Below, piece by piece: positions 42,465-51,501 of a DNA stretch of 64,000 bases. Source of the DNA: Actinoallomurus soli. GTDB taxonomy: Bacteria > Actinomycetota > Actinomycetes > Streptosporangiales > Streptosporangiaceae. The position numbers and the translations under genes were made by a program. The notes under the pieces were generated by a model, which was not told where the DNA came from, searched no databases, and saw nothing but the letters and a program-made list of their open reading frames with translations. Location: assembly GCF_024055715.1 (NCBI RefSeq), contig NZ_JAMXMV010000004.1:124001-188000 (forward strand). Reading direction: 5' to 3'. Every line of letters starts with the position of its first letter. Position 1 is the stretch's first letter.

Positions 42465-43634
42465 ATGACCGCAGACTTTCCTCTGTACGAACTCTCCGAA
42501 GAGCACCGGATGCTCCGCGAGACGGTTCGCTCGCTGGCCGATGACAAGATCGCTCCGCGGGCCGCGGAGACCGACGAGACCGGGGAGTTCCCCCAGGCCG
42601 TCTATGACGCGCTCGTGCAGGCGGACCTGCACGCCGTCCACGTCCCCGAGGCGTACGAGGGAGTCGGCGCCGACGCCCTCGCCACGGTGATCGTCATCGA
42701 AGAGGTCGCCCGAGCCTGTGCCGCCTCCTCCTTGATCCCGGCGGTGAACAAGCTCGGAACCGTGCCCATTCTCCTCTCCGGCTCTGAAGACCTGAAAAAA
42801 CGCTACCTGAGCCCGGTGGCCCGCGGCGAGGCCATGTTCTCCTACGCCCTGTCGGAGCCGGAGGCGGGCAGCGACGCGGCCTCGATGAAGACCAGGGCCG
42901 TGCGCGACGGCGACCACTGGGTCCTCAACGGCACCAAGCGGTGGATCACCAACGCGGGCGTCTCGGAGTACTACACCGTGATGGCCGTCACCGACCCGGA
43001 GAAGGGGGCCCGCGGCATCTCCGCCTTCGTCGTCGAGAAGAGCGACCCCGGTGTGAGCTTCGGCGCCCCGGAGAAGAAGCTCGGCATCAAGGGCTCGCCG
43101 ACGCGCGAGGTCATCATGGACGACGTGCGGATCCCGGCCGACCGGATCATCGGCGAGGAGGGCACCGGCTTCAAGACCGCGCTCGCCACCCTGGACCACA
43201 CGCGGGTCACCATCGCGGCCCAGGCCCTCGGCATCGCCCAGGGCGCGCTCGACTACGCCATCGGGTACGTCAAGGAGCGCAAGCAGTTCGGCAAGGCGAT
43301 CGGCGACTTCCAGGGCGTGCAGTTCATGCTCGCGGACATGGCCATGAAGCTGGAGGCGGCCCGCCAGCTCACCTACGCCGCCGCCGCGAAGTCCGAACGG
43401 GCGATGGAGGGCGAGAAGGCCGCCGACCTGACCTTCATCTCCTCGGCGGCCAAGTGCTTCGCCTCCGACGCGGCGATGGAGATCACCACCGACGCGGTCC
43501 AGCTCCTCGGCGGCTACGGCTACGTGAAGGACTACCCGGTCGAGCGCATGATGCGCGACGCCAAGATCACCCAGATCTACGAGGGCACCAACCAGATCCA
43601 GCGCGTCGTCATGGCCCGCCAGCTCCTCAAGTAG
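42465..43634 (+). CDS. Acyl-CoA dehydrogenase
   Basis: 389 residues, the normal length. FAD-binding ALSEPEAGSDAASMKTRA and RWITNAGVSEYY; substrate loop GIKGSPTREVIMDDVRIP; the C-terminal catalytic Glu in QIYEGTNQIQRVVMARQLLK. Short- or medium-chain acyl-CoA oxidation is likely. It stands alone, followed by a strong hairpin terminator; the region up to the two-component system looks like conserved actinobacterial core. Substrate chain length cannot be read from sequence. Confidence 0.93.
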   Translation: MTADFPLYELSEEHRMLRETVRSLADDKIAPRAAETDETGEFPQAVYDALVQADLHAVHVPEAYEGVGADALATVIVIEEVARACAASSLIPAVNKLGTVPILLSGSEDLKKRYLSPVARGEAMFSYALSEPEAGSDAASMKTRAVRDGDHWVLNGTKRWITNAGVSEYYTVMAVTDPEKGARGISAFVVEKSDPGVSFGAPEKKLGIKGSPTREVIMDDVRIPADRIIGEEGTGFKTALATLDHTRVTIAAQALGIAQGALDYAIGYVKERKQFGKAIGDFQGVQFMLADMAMKLEAARQLTYAAAAKSERAMEGEKAADLTFISSAAKCFASDAAMEITTDAVQLLGGYGYVKDYPVERMMRDAKITQIYEGTNQIQRVVMARQLLK

Positions 43635-43652
43635 ACCCCCTGGACGGCGAGA

Positions 43653-43685
43653 ACTCCCCCCTGCCCCGATCGGGCCGGGGGGAGT
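43653..43685 (+). terminator. Hairpin terminator after acyl-CoA dehydrogenase
   Basis: ACTCCCCCC (43653-43661) pairs perfectly with GGGGGGAGT (43677-43685), and the inner CCCGATCGGG extends the stem. It lies 19 bp after the stop and before the convergent VOC gene. There is no long T-tract, as usual in actinomycetes. Confidence 0.75.
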
Positions 43686-43715
43686 CGCGCTTTCAGGGCA
43701 GGGAGCGGATGAGGC

Positions 43716-43904
43716 TCATGCGCTTTCGATGTAGGCGGCGGTGTCGCCGCTGAGCAGGAGGAAGGGGCCGACCCGGGCCAGCTCCACATCACGGAACCGG
43801 AAGCGCTGGGGCTCTTGCCCGCCGGCCAGGTCCCGGTAGAGCGGGAGCGCGGACTCGAGGTCGTCGACGATGACGCGGGCGAGAACGCCGGTGAGGTTGG
43901 ACAT
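43716..43904 (-). CDS. Half-length VOC (glyoxalase/bleomycin-resistance) protein
   Basis: 62 residues covering one babbb module: VLARVIVDDLESALPLYRDL and FRFRDVELARVGPFLLLSGD. VOC monomers normally have about 120 residues in two modules; here the second is missing and a TGA follows ESA. It could be a truncated remnant or a genuine single-module protein that dimerises. ATG 43904. Its upstream neighbour, a small membrane-anchored protein, is 49 bp away in the same direction. Confidence 0.6.
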   Translation of the reverse strand: MSNLTGVLARVIVDDLESALPLYRDLAGGQEPQRFRFRDVELARVGPFLLLSGDTAAYIESA

Positions 43905-43953
43905 GACGACGACAACCGGCGGTGCGCGCGGTCCATGCCGCGTGGTCGGCGGC

Positions 43954-44352
43954 TCAGTTGTCGTCGTCCATCTCCAGGTACCGGTCCGCGCCGATCTTGA
44001 CGTACAGCGTGTGACCGTCGCCGTTGCGCCCATCGGGCTCCGGGCACGACCAGACAGAGGTGCGATAGACCTGCCATCGCGCGAGCCCGACGGAGGTCGC
44101 CCGCAGCCACCGCGTGGCCCGGTCGGCGCGCATCGCCCCCGCGCGGGACGTGGTCACCTCCTCGCCCGGAGCGCCTGCCCGGTAGTAGCGCACGCCGCAG
44201 AACCGCAAACGGTCCGGCGGCGTGAACGGCGACCACTCGCCGTACGAGACGCGCGTGTACAGGCCGGCTCCGACCGGCCCGCACACGGCCAGCGCACCCA
44301 GCCCGACGGCGACACGCTTCCACGTCCTGATCCCTGTCACGCCCTGAAGCAT
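43954..44352 (-). CDS. Small membrane-anchored or secreted protein, unknown function
   Basis: 132 residues. One N-terminal hydrophobic segment (VAVGLGALAVCGPVGAGLYT) and then an extracytoplasmic part with two Cys residues (FCGVRYYRAG and SVWSCPEPDG) that could form a disulfide. It ends in an acidic cluster, EMDDDN. No family recognised. Stands 42 bp upstream-side of purE on the same strand but probably is not part of the purine operon. Confidence 0.65.
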   Translation of the reverse strand: MLQGVTGIRTWKRVAVGLGALAVCGPVGAGLYTRVSYGEWSPFTPPDRLRFCGVRYYRAGAPGEEVTTSRAGAMRADRATRWLRATSVGLARWQVYRTSVWSCPEPDGRNGDGHTLYVKIGADRYLEMDDDN

Positions 44353-44394
44353 GACCCGCGCCGAGCGAAATGTCTCGGCGCGGCCGCCGGCCGA

Positions 44395-44877
44395 CTAGCC
44401 GCGGCGGAGGCGTTCGCCCTTGCGCTTGGCCTGGGCGTGCAGGTCGCGCTGGAACTCCTCCATGCGCTCGCGCAGCTCCGGGTCGCTCGCGGCGAGGATC
44501 CGGACGGCCAGGAGGCCGGCGTTGCGGGCGTTGCCGATCGCGACGGTCGCCACCGGCACGCCGGCCGGCATCTGCGCGATCGACAGCAGCGAGTCCATGC
44601 CGTCGAGGTACTTGAGCGGCACCGGCACGCCGATCACCGGGAGCGGCGTCACGGCGGCGAGCATGCCCGGCAGGTGGGCGGCGCCGCCCGCGCCGGCGAT
44701 GATCACCCGGAGCCCGCGGGAGGCGGCCTCCGAACCGTAGGTGATCATGTCGTTCGGCATCCGGTGCGCCGAGACCACGTCCGCCTCGTACGGGACGTCG
44801 AACTCATCCAGCGCCTCGGCGGCCGCCTTCATCACGGGCCAGTCCGAGTCGCTGCCCATCACGACGCCGACGGTCAT
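44395..44877 (-). CDS. purE: 5-(carboxyamino)imidazole ribonucleotide mutase
   Basis: 160 residues. PurE motifs: [20 protein letters not shown] with the substrate-binding [19 protein letters not shown] with the catalytic His, and [20 protein letters not shown]. Converts N5-CAIR to CAIR in de novo purine synthesis. ATGA overlap with purK, which supplies its substrate. The C-terminal ~20 residues are basic ([14 protein letters not shown]), a common extension. Confidence 0.96.
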   Translation of the reverse strand: MTVGVVMGSDSDWPVMKAAAEALDEFDVPYEADVVSAHRMPNDMITYGSEAASRGLRVIIAGAGGAAHLPGMLAAVTPLPVIGVPVPLKYLDGMDSLLSIAQMPAGVPVATVAIGNARNAGLLAVRILAASDPELRERMEEFQRDLHAQAKRKGERLRRG

Positions 44878-46040
44878 CCGGTAGGGCCCTTCCTCAGATA
44901 GTCGGCGGCGTGGCGGGCCCGCTCGCGGGTCTCCTCCAGGTCGTCGCCGAGCGCGGTGACGTGGCCGATCTTACGGCCGGGCCGGACCTCCTTGCCGTAG
45001 AAGTGCACCTTCACGGCGGGGTCGTGGGCCATGACGTGGATGTAGCGCTGGTAGATCTCCGGGTCGTCACCGCCCAGGACGTTCGCCATCACGGTGTACG
45101 GCGCGGTGGGCGTCGTGTCGCCGAGCGGCAGGTCGAGCACGGCGCGCAGGTGCTGCTCGAACTGCGACGTGCGCGAGCCCTCGATCGTCCAGTGCCCGGA
45201 GTTGTGCGGCCGCATCGCCAGCTCGTTGACGAGGACGCCGTCCTCGGTCTCGAACAGCTCGACGGCCAGCAGCCCGGTCACGCCCAGCGAATCGGCGAGG
45301 CCGAGCGCCAGCCGCTGCGCCTCCTCGGCGCGGTCGGAGTCCAGACCCGGCGCCGGGGCGATCACCTCGGTGCAGATCCCGTCGGTCTGGACGGTCTCCA
45401 CGATCGGGTACGCGGCGCCCTGCCCGTACGGCGAGCGGGCGACGAGGGCGGCCAGCTCCCGGCGGAACGGCACGTGCCGCTCGGCCATCAGGGCCACGCC
45501 CTCCCCCGTGGCACGCTCGACGACGGCGCGGCCCTCCTCCAGGGACGCGCAGACCCACACGCCCTTGCCGTCGTAGCCGCCGCGCGTCGCCTTCAGCACG
45601 ACCGGCCAGCCCGTCTCCGCGGCGAAACTTTCAAGGGTCGCGAGGGGCTCCTCGGGGTCGAGGACGACGAACTCCGGGCACGGCGCGCCGAGGGCGGTGA
45701 GCCGTTCGCGCATGACGCGCTTGTCCTGGGCGTGCAGCAGCGCCCCGGATCCGGGGCGGCAGACGACGCCGGCGGCCTCCAGCGCCTGGATGTGCTCGCC
45801 GGGGACGTGCTCATGGTCCCAGGTCACCACGTCGGCGCCCTTGGCGAAGGCGCGCAGGTCGTCGAGGGAGCGGTGGTCGCCGATGCGCACGTCGGAGATC
45901 ACCTTCGCCGCCGACGCGTGGGCGCTGTCGCTGAGCACCCGCAGCGGCACACCGAGCGCGATCGCCGCCTGCTGCGTCATCCGGGCCAGCTGCCCGCCGC
46001 CGACCATTCCGACGACTGGTATGTCTTGCCTGTCCGTCAC
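44874..46040 (-). CDS. purK: 5-(carboxyamino)imidazole ribonucleotide synthase
   Basis: 388 residues. ATP-grasp enzyme: [20 protein letters not shown] at the N-terminus, [20 protein letters not shown] around residue 150, [20 protein letters not shown] and [20 protein letters not shown] near 270. Makes N5-CAIR from AIR, bicarbonate and ATP; purE follows directly. GTG start at 46040. Divergent from the GtrA gene across 169 bp. Confidence 0.96.
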   Translation of the reverse strand: MTDRQDIPVVGMVGGGQLARMTQQAAIALGVPLRVLSDSAHASAAKVISDVRIGDHRSLDDLRAFAKGADVVTWDHEHVPGEHIQALEAAGVVCRPGSGALLHAQDKRVMRERLTALGAPCPEFVVLDPEEPLATLESFAAETGWPVVLKATRGGYDGKGVWVCASLEEGRAVVERATGEGVALMAERHVPFRRELAALVARSPYGQGAAYPIVETVQTDGICTEVIAPAPGLDSDRAEEAQRLALGLADSLGVTGLLAVELFETEDGVLVNELAMRPHNSGHWTIEGSRTSQFEQHLRAVLDLPLGDTTPTAPYTVMANVLGGDDPEIYQRYIHVMAHDPAVKVHFYGKEVRPGRKIGHVTALGDDLEETRERARHAADYLRKGPTG

Positions 46041-46209
46041 GGTGCGAAGCCTATCCGTCGTGCTCAGCGGGTGGGTTCGCCGGGCGACGAGCGTGGGAAC
46101 AACAGGCGCGGGAAGGCCGTCTAACCTCGTAGGCCAGGGGTATCGACAATCCGGGCTTCGTCGAGCGACGTGCGATCGGCCGCCACACCGGAATGAGGAG
46201 TCCCGCTTC

Positions 46210-46764
46210 GTGAGCTTCGTCAGCCGTTCCTATGAGAGATTCGCGCATCTGATCCACGAGCTCGCGGCGTTCGGGACGATCGGCGTGCTGAATTTCGTCA
46301 TCACCATCGGCATCTCCGACACCCTGCACCTCGGACTGCACGTCGGCCCGCTGACGTCGTTCGGCGTCGGCACGATCGTGGCGACGACGTTCTCCTACTT
46401 CGCCAACCGGTTCTGGACCTTCCGGCACCGCGACAGGTCGGGCCTGGGCCGGGAGTACGTCCTGTTCTTCGTGTTCAACGGCGTCGGCCTGGTGATCACG
46501 TGGATCTTCATCGGCTTCACCCACTATGTCCTGGGCATCCGCAGCGGCCTGGCGTTCAACACGTCGCAGATCATCGGCACCGGCGTGGCGACGCTGTTCC
46601 GCTACTGGGCGTACAAGAGGTGGGTGTTCCTGCCGCCGGCCGCACCGCCGGTCGACCCGCACACCGGGCTGCCCGAGGCCCCGGACGAGGAGACCGTACG
46701 CGGCGACGCCACACCGCCCCCGCCCCGGATGCCCGCCGGGCAGGTCGTCAAGCGGGGCCGCTGA
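46210..46764 (+). CDS. GtrA family membrane protein
   Basis: 184 residues with four transmembrane helices: FGTIGVLNFVITIGISDTLH, FGVGTIVATTFSYFANRFW, EYVLFFVFNGVGLVITWIFI and IGTGVATLFRYWAYKRWVF. The FANRFWTF and YWAYKRWVF sequences at helix ends are GtrA hallmarks. The family is thought to help flip polyprenyl-phosphate sugars for cell-surface glycosylation, which fits the glycosyltransferase-rich region to the left. GTG start with GAGGAG upstream. The last 17 bp overlap the convergent histidine kinase gene. Confidence 0.9.
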   Translation: MSFVSRSYERFAHLIHELAAFGTIGVLNFVITIGISDTLHLGLHVGPLTSFGVGTIVATTFSYFANRFWTFRHRDRSGLGREYVLFFVFNGVGLVITWIFIGFTHYVLGIRSGLAFNTSQIIGTGVATLFRYWAYKRWVFLPPAAPPVDPHTGLPEAPDEETVRGDATPPPPRMPAGQVVKRGR

Positions 46765-48028
46765 CGACGCGCTCGCGCGCCCGCAGCACCTCGTCGGCCT
46801 TCCGCAGGAAGATCGCGAAGGTGGCGGGCCGGGCGCGGATCAGCTCCAGCCGTCCGCCGTCCGCGGTCGCCAGCGAACGCGCGAGGTAGAGCCCGAGCCC
46901 GGTGCCCTGCCACCGCCCGCTGACATTGCGGTCGAAGACGCGGCGCTCCAGCTCCGGCGGCACGCCGACCCCCTCGTCGCCGACCTCGACGACGATCGAC
47001 GTGGCGGTCTCCTTCGTGTGGATCGTGACCGTGCCGTCTCCGTGCACGAGCGAGTTGTCCAGCAGGGTGGCGACGATCTGCGACAGACCGCCGGGGCTGG
47101 CCACGGCCGTGAGCTCCGGAACGCCGGAGACCTCCAGCCGGCGTCCCTTCCGCCGGAAGACCGGATCCCACTCCTCCACCTGCTGCGCGACGATGTCGTC
47201 GACGTCGACGGGCACCGCGTCGCCGGTCGGGTCGTGCTTGGCGCGGGCGAGGAGCTGTTCGACCACCGCGGCGAGCCGTTCGACCTGGGCCGCCGCCGCG
47301 GCGCCCTCCTCCCGCACGACGTCGGGGTACTCCGCGGCCTCGATCATCTCCTCCAGCCGCATCGACAGCGCCGTCAGCGGCGTACGCAGCTGGTGGCTGG
47401 CGTCGGAGGCGAACTCCCGGCTCGCGGCCAGCAGGTCGGCGATCCGCACGGCACTGCGGTCGAGCACCTCCGCGACCCGGTCGACCTCGGGCACGCCGTA
47501 CCGGCGGCGGCGCGGCCGCGCGTTGCCGGAGCCGAGGCGGTCGGCCGTCTCGGCCAGGTCGATCAGCGGCAGGGTCAGCTTGCGCGCCTGGACCATCGCC
47601 AGCCCGACCGCCACGCCGACGCCGAGCACGACGAGGCTGCCGATCAGCACCAGCGTGCGCAGCGCCTCGGCCTCGATGTCGGCGGCGTCGCGGGACACCT
47701 GGACCCGTACGCCGTGGTCGTTGGCGGTCTTCCTGATGACGTGCGTGCCCTTGGGCGGCGCGGCCCCGGCCGTGATCACCTCGTCATTGGCCAGCGTGAT
47801 GACGATGTAGCGGCTGGGGAACTCCTTGGCGATCTGGTCGCCGATGACGGACTGCTTGCCTTCCTGTTTCAGGTTCACGCCGGCCACCACGGTCGCCGCC
47901 TCCCGCTCGACCTGCTGTTCGGCCTCGTCGTACAGGAGCCGATGCGTCGAGTACGCCAGGGGGATGCCGAGCAGGAGCACGGCGACGACCGCGACGGCCA
48001 GCGTCGACAGCAGGAGCCGTCGCCTCAT
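46748..48028 (-). CDS. Sensor histidine kinase
   Basis: 426 residues. Helix 1 at residues 4-26 (LLLSTLAVAVVAVLLLGIPL), an extracellular sensor of ~120 residues, helix 2 near 145-165, a HAMP-like linker, the H-box FASDASHQLRTPLTALSMRL, N-box QIVATLLDNSLVHGDGTV and G-boxes VGDEGVGVPPEL and GTGLGLYLARSLA. Classic HisKA/HATPase_c kinase; the adjacent upstream OmpR-type regulator (60 bp gap) is its partner. ATG 48028 is chosen because the first helix begins there. Signal unknown. Confidence 0.93.
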   Translation of the reverse strand: MRRRLLLSTLAVAVVAVLLLGIPLAYSTHRLLYDEAEQQVEREAATVVAGVNLKQEGKQSVIGDQIAKEFPSRYIVITLANDEVITAGAAPPKGTHVIRKTANDHGVRVQVSRDAADIEAEALRTLVLIGSLVVLGVGVAVGLAMVQARKLTLPLIDLAETADRLGSGNARPRRRRYGVPEVDRVAEVLDRSAVRIADLLAASREFASDASHQLRTPLTALSMRLEEMIEAAEYPDVVREEGAAAAAQVERLAAVVEQLLARAKHDPTGDAVPVDVDDIVAQQVEEWDPVFRRKGRRLEVSGVPELTAVASPGGLSQIVATLLDNSLVHGDGTVTIHTKETATSIVVEVGDEGVGVPPELERRVFDRNVSGRWQGTGLGLYLARSLATADGGRLELIRARPATFAIFLRKADEVLRARERVVSGPA

Positions 48029-48088
48029 GGGGGTCCCTCTCTTTCGCCCGGGACGTGACCAGGGGGTGGTCACGCCGGGTTCACACGA

Positions 48089-48760
48089 CTAGTCACCGCG
48101 CTCGAAGCGGAAACCCACTCCTCGTACGGTCGTGATGTAACGCGGGCTGCCCGCGTCATCTCCCAGCTTGCGCCGAAGCCAGGAGATGTGCATGTCGAGG
48201 GTCTTGGTGGAGCCCCACCAGTTGGTGTCCCACACCTCCCGCATGATCTGTTCCCGGGTGACGACCTTGCCCGCGTCGCGGACCAGCACGCGCAGCAGGT
48301 CGAACTCCTTGGTCGTCAGCTGGAGCTCCTGGTCGCCCATCCAGGCGCGCCGGGACTCGGCGTCTATTCGGACGCCCTGGACGATGGGCGTCTCGGTGCT
48401 GCCCCGGCGCAACAGCGCGCGGACGCGCGCCAGGAGCTCGGCGAGCCGGAACGGCTTGGTCACGTAGTCGTCGGCGCCGGCGTCGAGGCCGACGACGGTG
48501 TCCACCTCGTCGGCGCGGGCGGTGAGAATGAGGATCGGCACGCCGTGGCCCTCGGCGCGGACGCGCCGGGCCACTTCGAGCCCGTCGAGCTCGGGCAGCC
48601 CGAGGTCCAGGACGATGAGGTCCACCCCGCCCCCGAGCGCCCGCTCGAGAGCCTGCGGACCGTCGGGACTGACTTCGACGTTGTATCCCTCCCGCCGCAG
48701 CGCTCTGGCGAGAGGCTCGGATATGGACGTGTCGTCCTCGGCGAGCAGAACTGAGGTCAT
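48089..48760 (-). CDS. OmpR/PhoB-type response regulator
   Basis: 223 residues. Receiver domain with acidic pocket E8-D9-D10, phospho-acceptor D52 in LIVLDLGLPELDG, conserved Thr in ILTARADE and Lys in YVTKPFRLAELLAR; C-terminal winged helix with LTTKEFDLLRVLVRDAGKVV and the recognition region MHISWLRRKLGDD. Forms a two-component system with the kinase gene downstream. Upstream, TACGAT six bases before ATG with no Shine-Dalgarno sequence suggests a leaderless transcript. Confidence 0.95.
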   Translation of the reverse strand: MTSVLLAEDDTSISEPLARALRREGYNVEVSPDGPQALERALGGGVDLIVLDLGLPELDGLEVARRVRAEGHGVPILILTARADEVDTVVGLDAGADDYVTKPFRLAELLARVRALLRRGSTETPIVQGVRIDAESRRAWMGDQELQLTTKEFDLLRVLVRDAGKVVTREQIMREVWDTNWWGSTKTLDMHISWLRRKLGDDAGSPRYITTVRGVGFRFERGD

Positions 48761-48955
48761 GAACCGATCGTAGAGCTATTCAAGAACGTTTCCTCGGCAG
48801 TAGCGGGGCCTTGACCTGCGATCTTCCAGTCGTAGGGCTAGACCAGACATACCGATAACCGCGCTAATGCAAAGTAAATACGCTCCACTCCGGGTCGACC
48901 TTCCCAGCTCAGGGTACGCGCGGGACCACAAGGGGTGACCGCCTCACCCGCCGCC

Positions 48956-49783
48956 TCACCCCGCGGCGAGCCGGGCGAAGGCCCAGGGGTCGTGTGCCGA
49001 GAAGACGTCGACCTCGTCGCCGTGGTCGCGCAGGAGCTCGCGCAGGCGAGCCTGGTTGGCCATGCGCAGCGGCCGGTCGATCTCGGTGATCTCCTCCAGC
49101 GCCTCCCACAGGGGCATCGACCAGCGGCCCTCGGGCTCGATCTGGCCGTGGTGGTAGAAGGCGTCACCGGCGTGCAGGAGCCAGCGATCGCCGTCGCGTA
49201 CCGCCACGGCGCAGTGTCCCTCGGTGTGCCCGGCCAGCGGGACGAGGAGGATCTCCGGCGGCAGGCCGTCGAGCTCGATGGCGTCGAACCCGAACCACGA
49301 CGCGCCCTTCCTCGACGCGTAGGTCCGCCAGTGCGGGCGGTGCGCCCAGTGCGCCGGCCGGTAGCGCAGCGCGTGCTCGGGATGCCCGCTCGCGGCGGCC
49401 ATGGCGGCCCGGTGCTCCGCGTCGTGCAGATGAACGGTGGCGTCCGGGAAGTCCGGCAGCCCGCCGCTGTGGTCGAGGTCGAGGTGGGTCAACACGATGT
49501 GGCGGACGTCGGCGGGCGAGTGACCGAGGCGCTCGATCCGCCGTACGGCGGTCTCTCCCGGGTCGAGGAGCGCCTGGGTGCGATCGAGGAAGGTACGGCC
49601 GAGGGTCTCCTCCGGGCGGGCGACGTCGGCCGTTCCGAAGCCGGTCTCGATCAGGACGAGGCCGGACGTGTCGGTCTCGACCAGTAGGCAGTGGTTCAGG
49701 GCGCGGGCGGGCTCCGGAGCGTTCTTCGCGCCGCCGGGGTCGATCTCGCGCATCGAGCCGCAGTTCAGGTGGTGGATCCTCAT
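48956..49783 (-). CDS. MBL-fold metallo-hydrolase (lactonase-like)
   Basis: 275 residues. Metal site THLDLDHSGGL near residue 120 has the H-x-D-x-D-H form typical of N-acyl-homoserine-lactone lactonases; further ligands HDAEHRAAM near 140, LAGHTEGHCAV near 195 and HAGDAFYH near 215. A divergent TetR gene lies 70 bp upstream with two operator-like sites between. Could degrade lactones or other esters; substrate unknown. ATG 49783. Confidence 0.88.
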   Translation of the reverse strand: MRIHHLNCGSMREIDPGGAKNAPEPARALNHCLLVETDTSGLVLIETGFGTADVARPEETLGRTFLDRTQALLDPGETAVRRIERLGHSPADVRHIVLTHLDLDHSGGLPDFPDATVHLHDAEHRAAMAAASGHPEHALRYRPAHWAHRPHWRTYASRKGASWFGFDAIELDGLPPEILLVPLAGHTEGHCAVAVRDGDRWLLHAGDAFYHHGQIEPEGRWSMPLWEALEEITEIDRPLRMANQARLRELLRDHGDEVDVFSAHDPWAFARLAAG

Positions 49784-49800
49784 GGCGGCACCTCTTTTAG

Positions 49801-49840
49801 CTACCGAACGGTCGTACGCACTTAGCGAACGGTCGGTAGG
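49801..49840. promoter_or_regulatory. Two operator-like sites between MBL hydrolase and TetR genes
   Basis: CGAACGGTCG occurs twice (49805-49814 and 49826-49835), 21 bp apart or two helical turns, each embedded in a T/C-ACCG-like half-palindrome (CTACCGAACGGTCG; GCGAACGGTCGGTAG). Spacing and position suit cooperative TetR dimers controlling both genes. Confidence 0.65.
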
Positions 49841-49853
49841 TTAAGCTGCTGCC

Positions 49854-50453
49854 ATGAGCCCCCGCAAGTCCGCCGTCGAGACCGCCGCCACCCGGACCCG
49901 GATCATCGAGGCCGCCCTGACGCTCGCCTCGGCCGAGGGGCTGGAAGGCGTCACCATCGGGCGGCTCGCCACCGAACTCGGCATGAGCAAGGCCGGTGTC
50001 ATCGGCCATTTCGGCACCAAGGAGGCCCTGCAGCTCGCCACCCTCGACGCGGCGATCGAGCGGTTCCGCGCCCGCGTTCCGGCGCGGGTAGCGGGCGCCG
50101 ACCCGGGGGCCGCCCGCCTGGCGCGGGCCTTCGGGGAGTGGATCGCCTCCATGACGGACGCGGAGGGGAACGCCGGCTGCTTCATCACCTCGGTCGCCAC
50201 CGAGTTCGACGGCCGGCCCGGCCCGGTCCGCGACGCGGTGCTCGCCGCCTTGACGAGCTGGGCGGACTACGTCGCCGCGGAGCTCCGCGCGGCCGTCCAG
50301 GCCGGTGACCTGCCGGAGGACACCGACGTCGACCAGCTCGTCTTCGAGCTGAACGGTGTCGTGCTCGCCGCCGAGCAGGCGATCCAGCTGCACCGCGACC
50401 CGACGGCCCCCGCACGCGCCCGCCGCGCCATCGACCGCCTGCTCGGCCGCTGA
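49854..50453 (+). CDS. TetR/AcrR family transcriptional regulator
   Basis: 199 residues. HTH region TRTRIIEAALTLASAEGLEG, then LATELGMSKAGVIGHFGTKE with the conserved H-F. The C-terminal domain (GCFITSVATEFDGRPGPVRD) is like the TetR_C group that includes lipid- and lactone-responsive repressors. Likely represses the divergent MBL hydrolase and itself through the CGAACGGTCG sites. Convergent with the oxidoreductase gene, stops 6 bp apart. Confidence 0.92.
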   Translation: MSPRKSAVETAATRTRIIEAALTLASAEGLEGVTIGRLATELGMSKAGVIGHFGTKEALQLATLDAAIERFRARVPARVAGADPGAARLARAFGEWIASMTDAEGNAGCFITSVATEFDGRPGPVRDAVLAALTSWADYVAAELRAAVQAGDLPEDTDVDQLVFELNGVVLAAEQAIQLHRDPTAPARARRAIDRLLGR

Positions 50454-50459
50454 CCGGCC

Positions 50460-51404
50460 TCAGCCGGCGACCGTCAGGACGATCTTGCCGGTCGTCCGGT
50501 TCGTCTCGCCGCGCTCGTGGGCCTTGGCCGCCTCCTCCAGCGGGAATACCGAGTCGATCTCGGGACGCAGCCGACCGTCCTCGACGAGCGCCGCGATCTC
50601 CTTCATCCCCGCGTGGTCCGGCTCGACCAGCGTCCAGCCGGCCCTGATCCCCCGCTTCCCGGCCTCCGCCAGCACGTCGTCACCGACCAACAGGAAGGAG
50701 ACGAGGACGCCGCCGTCGCGGAGCGTCCGCAGGGACCTGAGGCCGTAGTCACCGCCGACGGCGTCGAGCACGATGTCGACGTCCCGGACGACGTCCGTGA
50801 AATCGGTCTTCGTGTAGTCGACGACCTCGTCGGCGCCCAGCCCGCGGACGAACTCATGTTTCGCCCCGCTCGCGGTCCCGATCACGTACGCGCCCTTGGC
50901 CTTGGCGATCTGCACCGCGAGGTGACCGACGCCTCCGGCGGCCGCGTGCACGAGGACCCGCCGGCCGGTCCGGACTCGCGCCGTGTCGACCAGGCCCTGC
51001 CAGGCGGTCAGCGCGGCCAGCGGAAGCGCGGCCGCCTGGACGTGATCGATACCGGCGGGCTTGCGGGCGAAGTGCCGTGCCGGTGCGGTGACGTACTCGG
51101 CGTACGCCCCCGCCGGGTGGGGGAAGCGCGGCATCCCGAACACCTCGTCACCGGGCTCGTACAGCGTCACGCCCCGCCCGACCGCCTCGACCACCCCGGA
51201 CACGTCGAAGCCAGGTCTCGGCAGCGGTACCCCGGTCATCGAAGTGCCCCGAGCCCGAGTCTTCCAGTCCGTGGGGTTCACCCCGGCGGCGTGCACCCGG
51301 ACCAGGATCTCCAGCAGGCCCGGCTCGGGCCGCTCGACCTCGGCGATCCTGAGGACCTCAGGGCCGCCCGGTGCCTCCTGAACGATCGCGCGCATGGTGT
51401 TCAT
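50460..51404 (-). CDS. NADP-dependent quinone oxidoreductase-type MDR protein
   Basis: 314 residues. MDR fold without zinc ligands: AIVQEAPGGPEVLRIAEVER, VHAAGVNPTDWKTRARG, GFDVSGVVEAVGRGVTLYEP, nucleotide-binding VLVHAAAGGVGHLAVQIAKA near residue 150, C-terminal FPLEEAAKAHERGETNRTTG. Similar in kind to the gene at 39413 but not a recent duplicate. ATG 51404 has GGGAGA upstream. Divergent from a GlxA-type regulator, its probable activator. Confidence 0.9.
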   Translation of the reverse strand: MNTMRAIVQEAPGGPEVLRIAEVERPEPGLLEILVRVHAAGVNPTDWKTRARGTSMTGVPLPRPGFDVSGVVEAVGRGVTLYEPGDEVFGMPRFPHPAGAYAEYVTAPARHFARKPAGIDHVQAAALPLAALTAWQGLVDTARVRTGRRVLVHAAAGGVGHLAVQIAKAKGAYVIGTASGAKHEFVRGLGADEVVDYTKTDFTDVVRDVDIVLDAVGGDYGLRSLRTLRDGGVLVSFLLVGDDVLAEAGKRGIRAGWTLVEPDHAGMKEIAALVEDGRLRPEIDSVFPLEEAAKAHERGETNRTTGKIVLTVAG

Positions 51405-51501
51405 CGACTCTCCCGTGTCGTCGGTTGCGATGGGCCCAGCCTCGGGCAGTCGCACGCCGATCGGGAGTGGCACGATGGTCATCCTGTGAAAGGATCTGGC
51501 C

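Noticed and set aside
43577-44323. 248-codon minus-strand frame overlapping the VOC and small secreted protein genes
   Set aside because: Different frame from both supported genes and of shadow-like composition.
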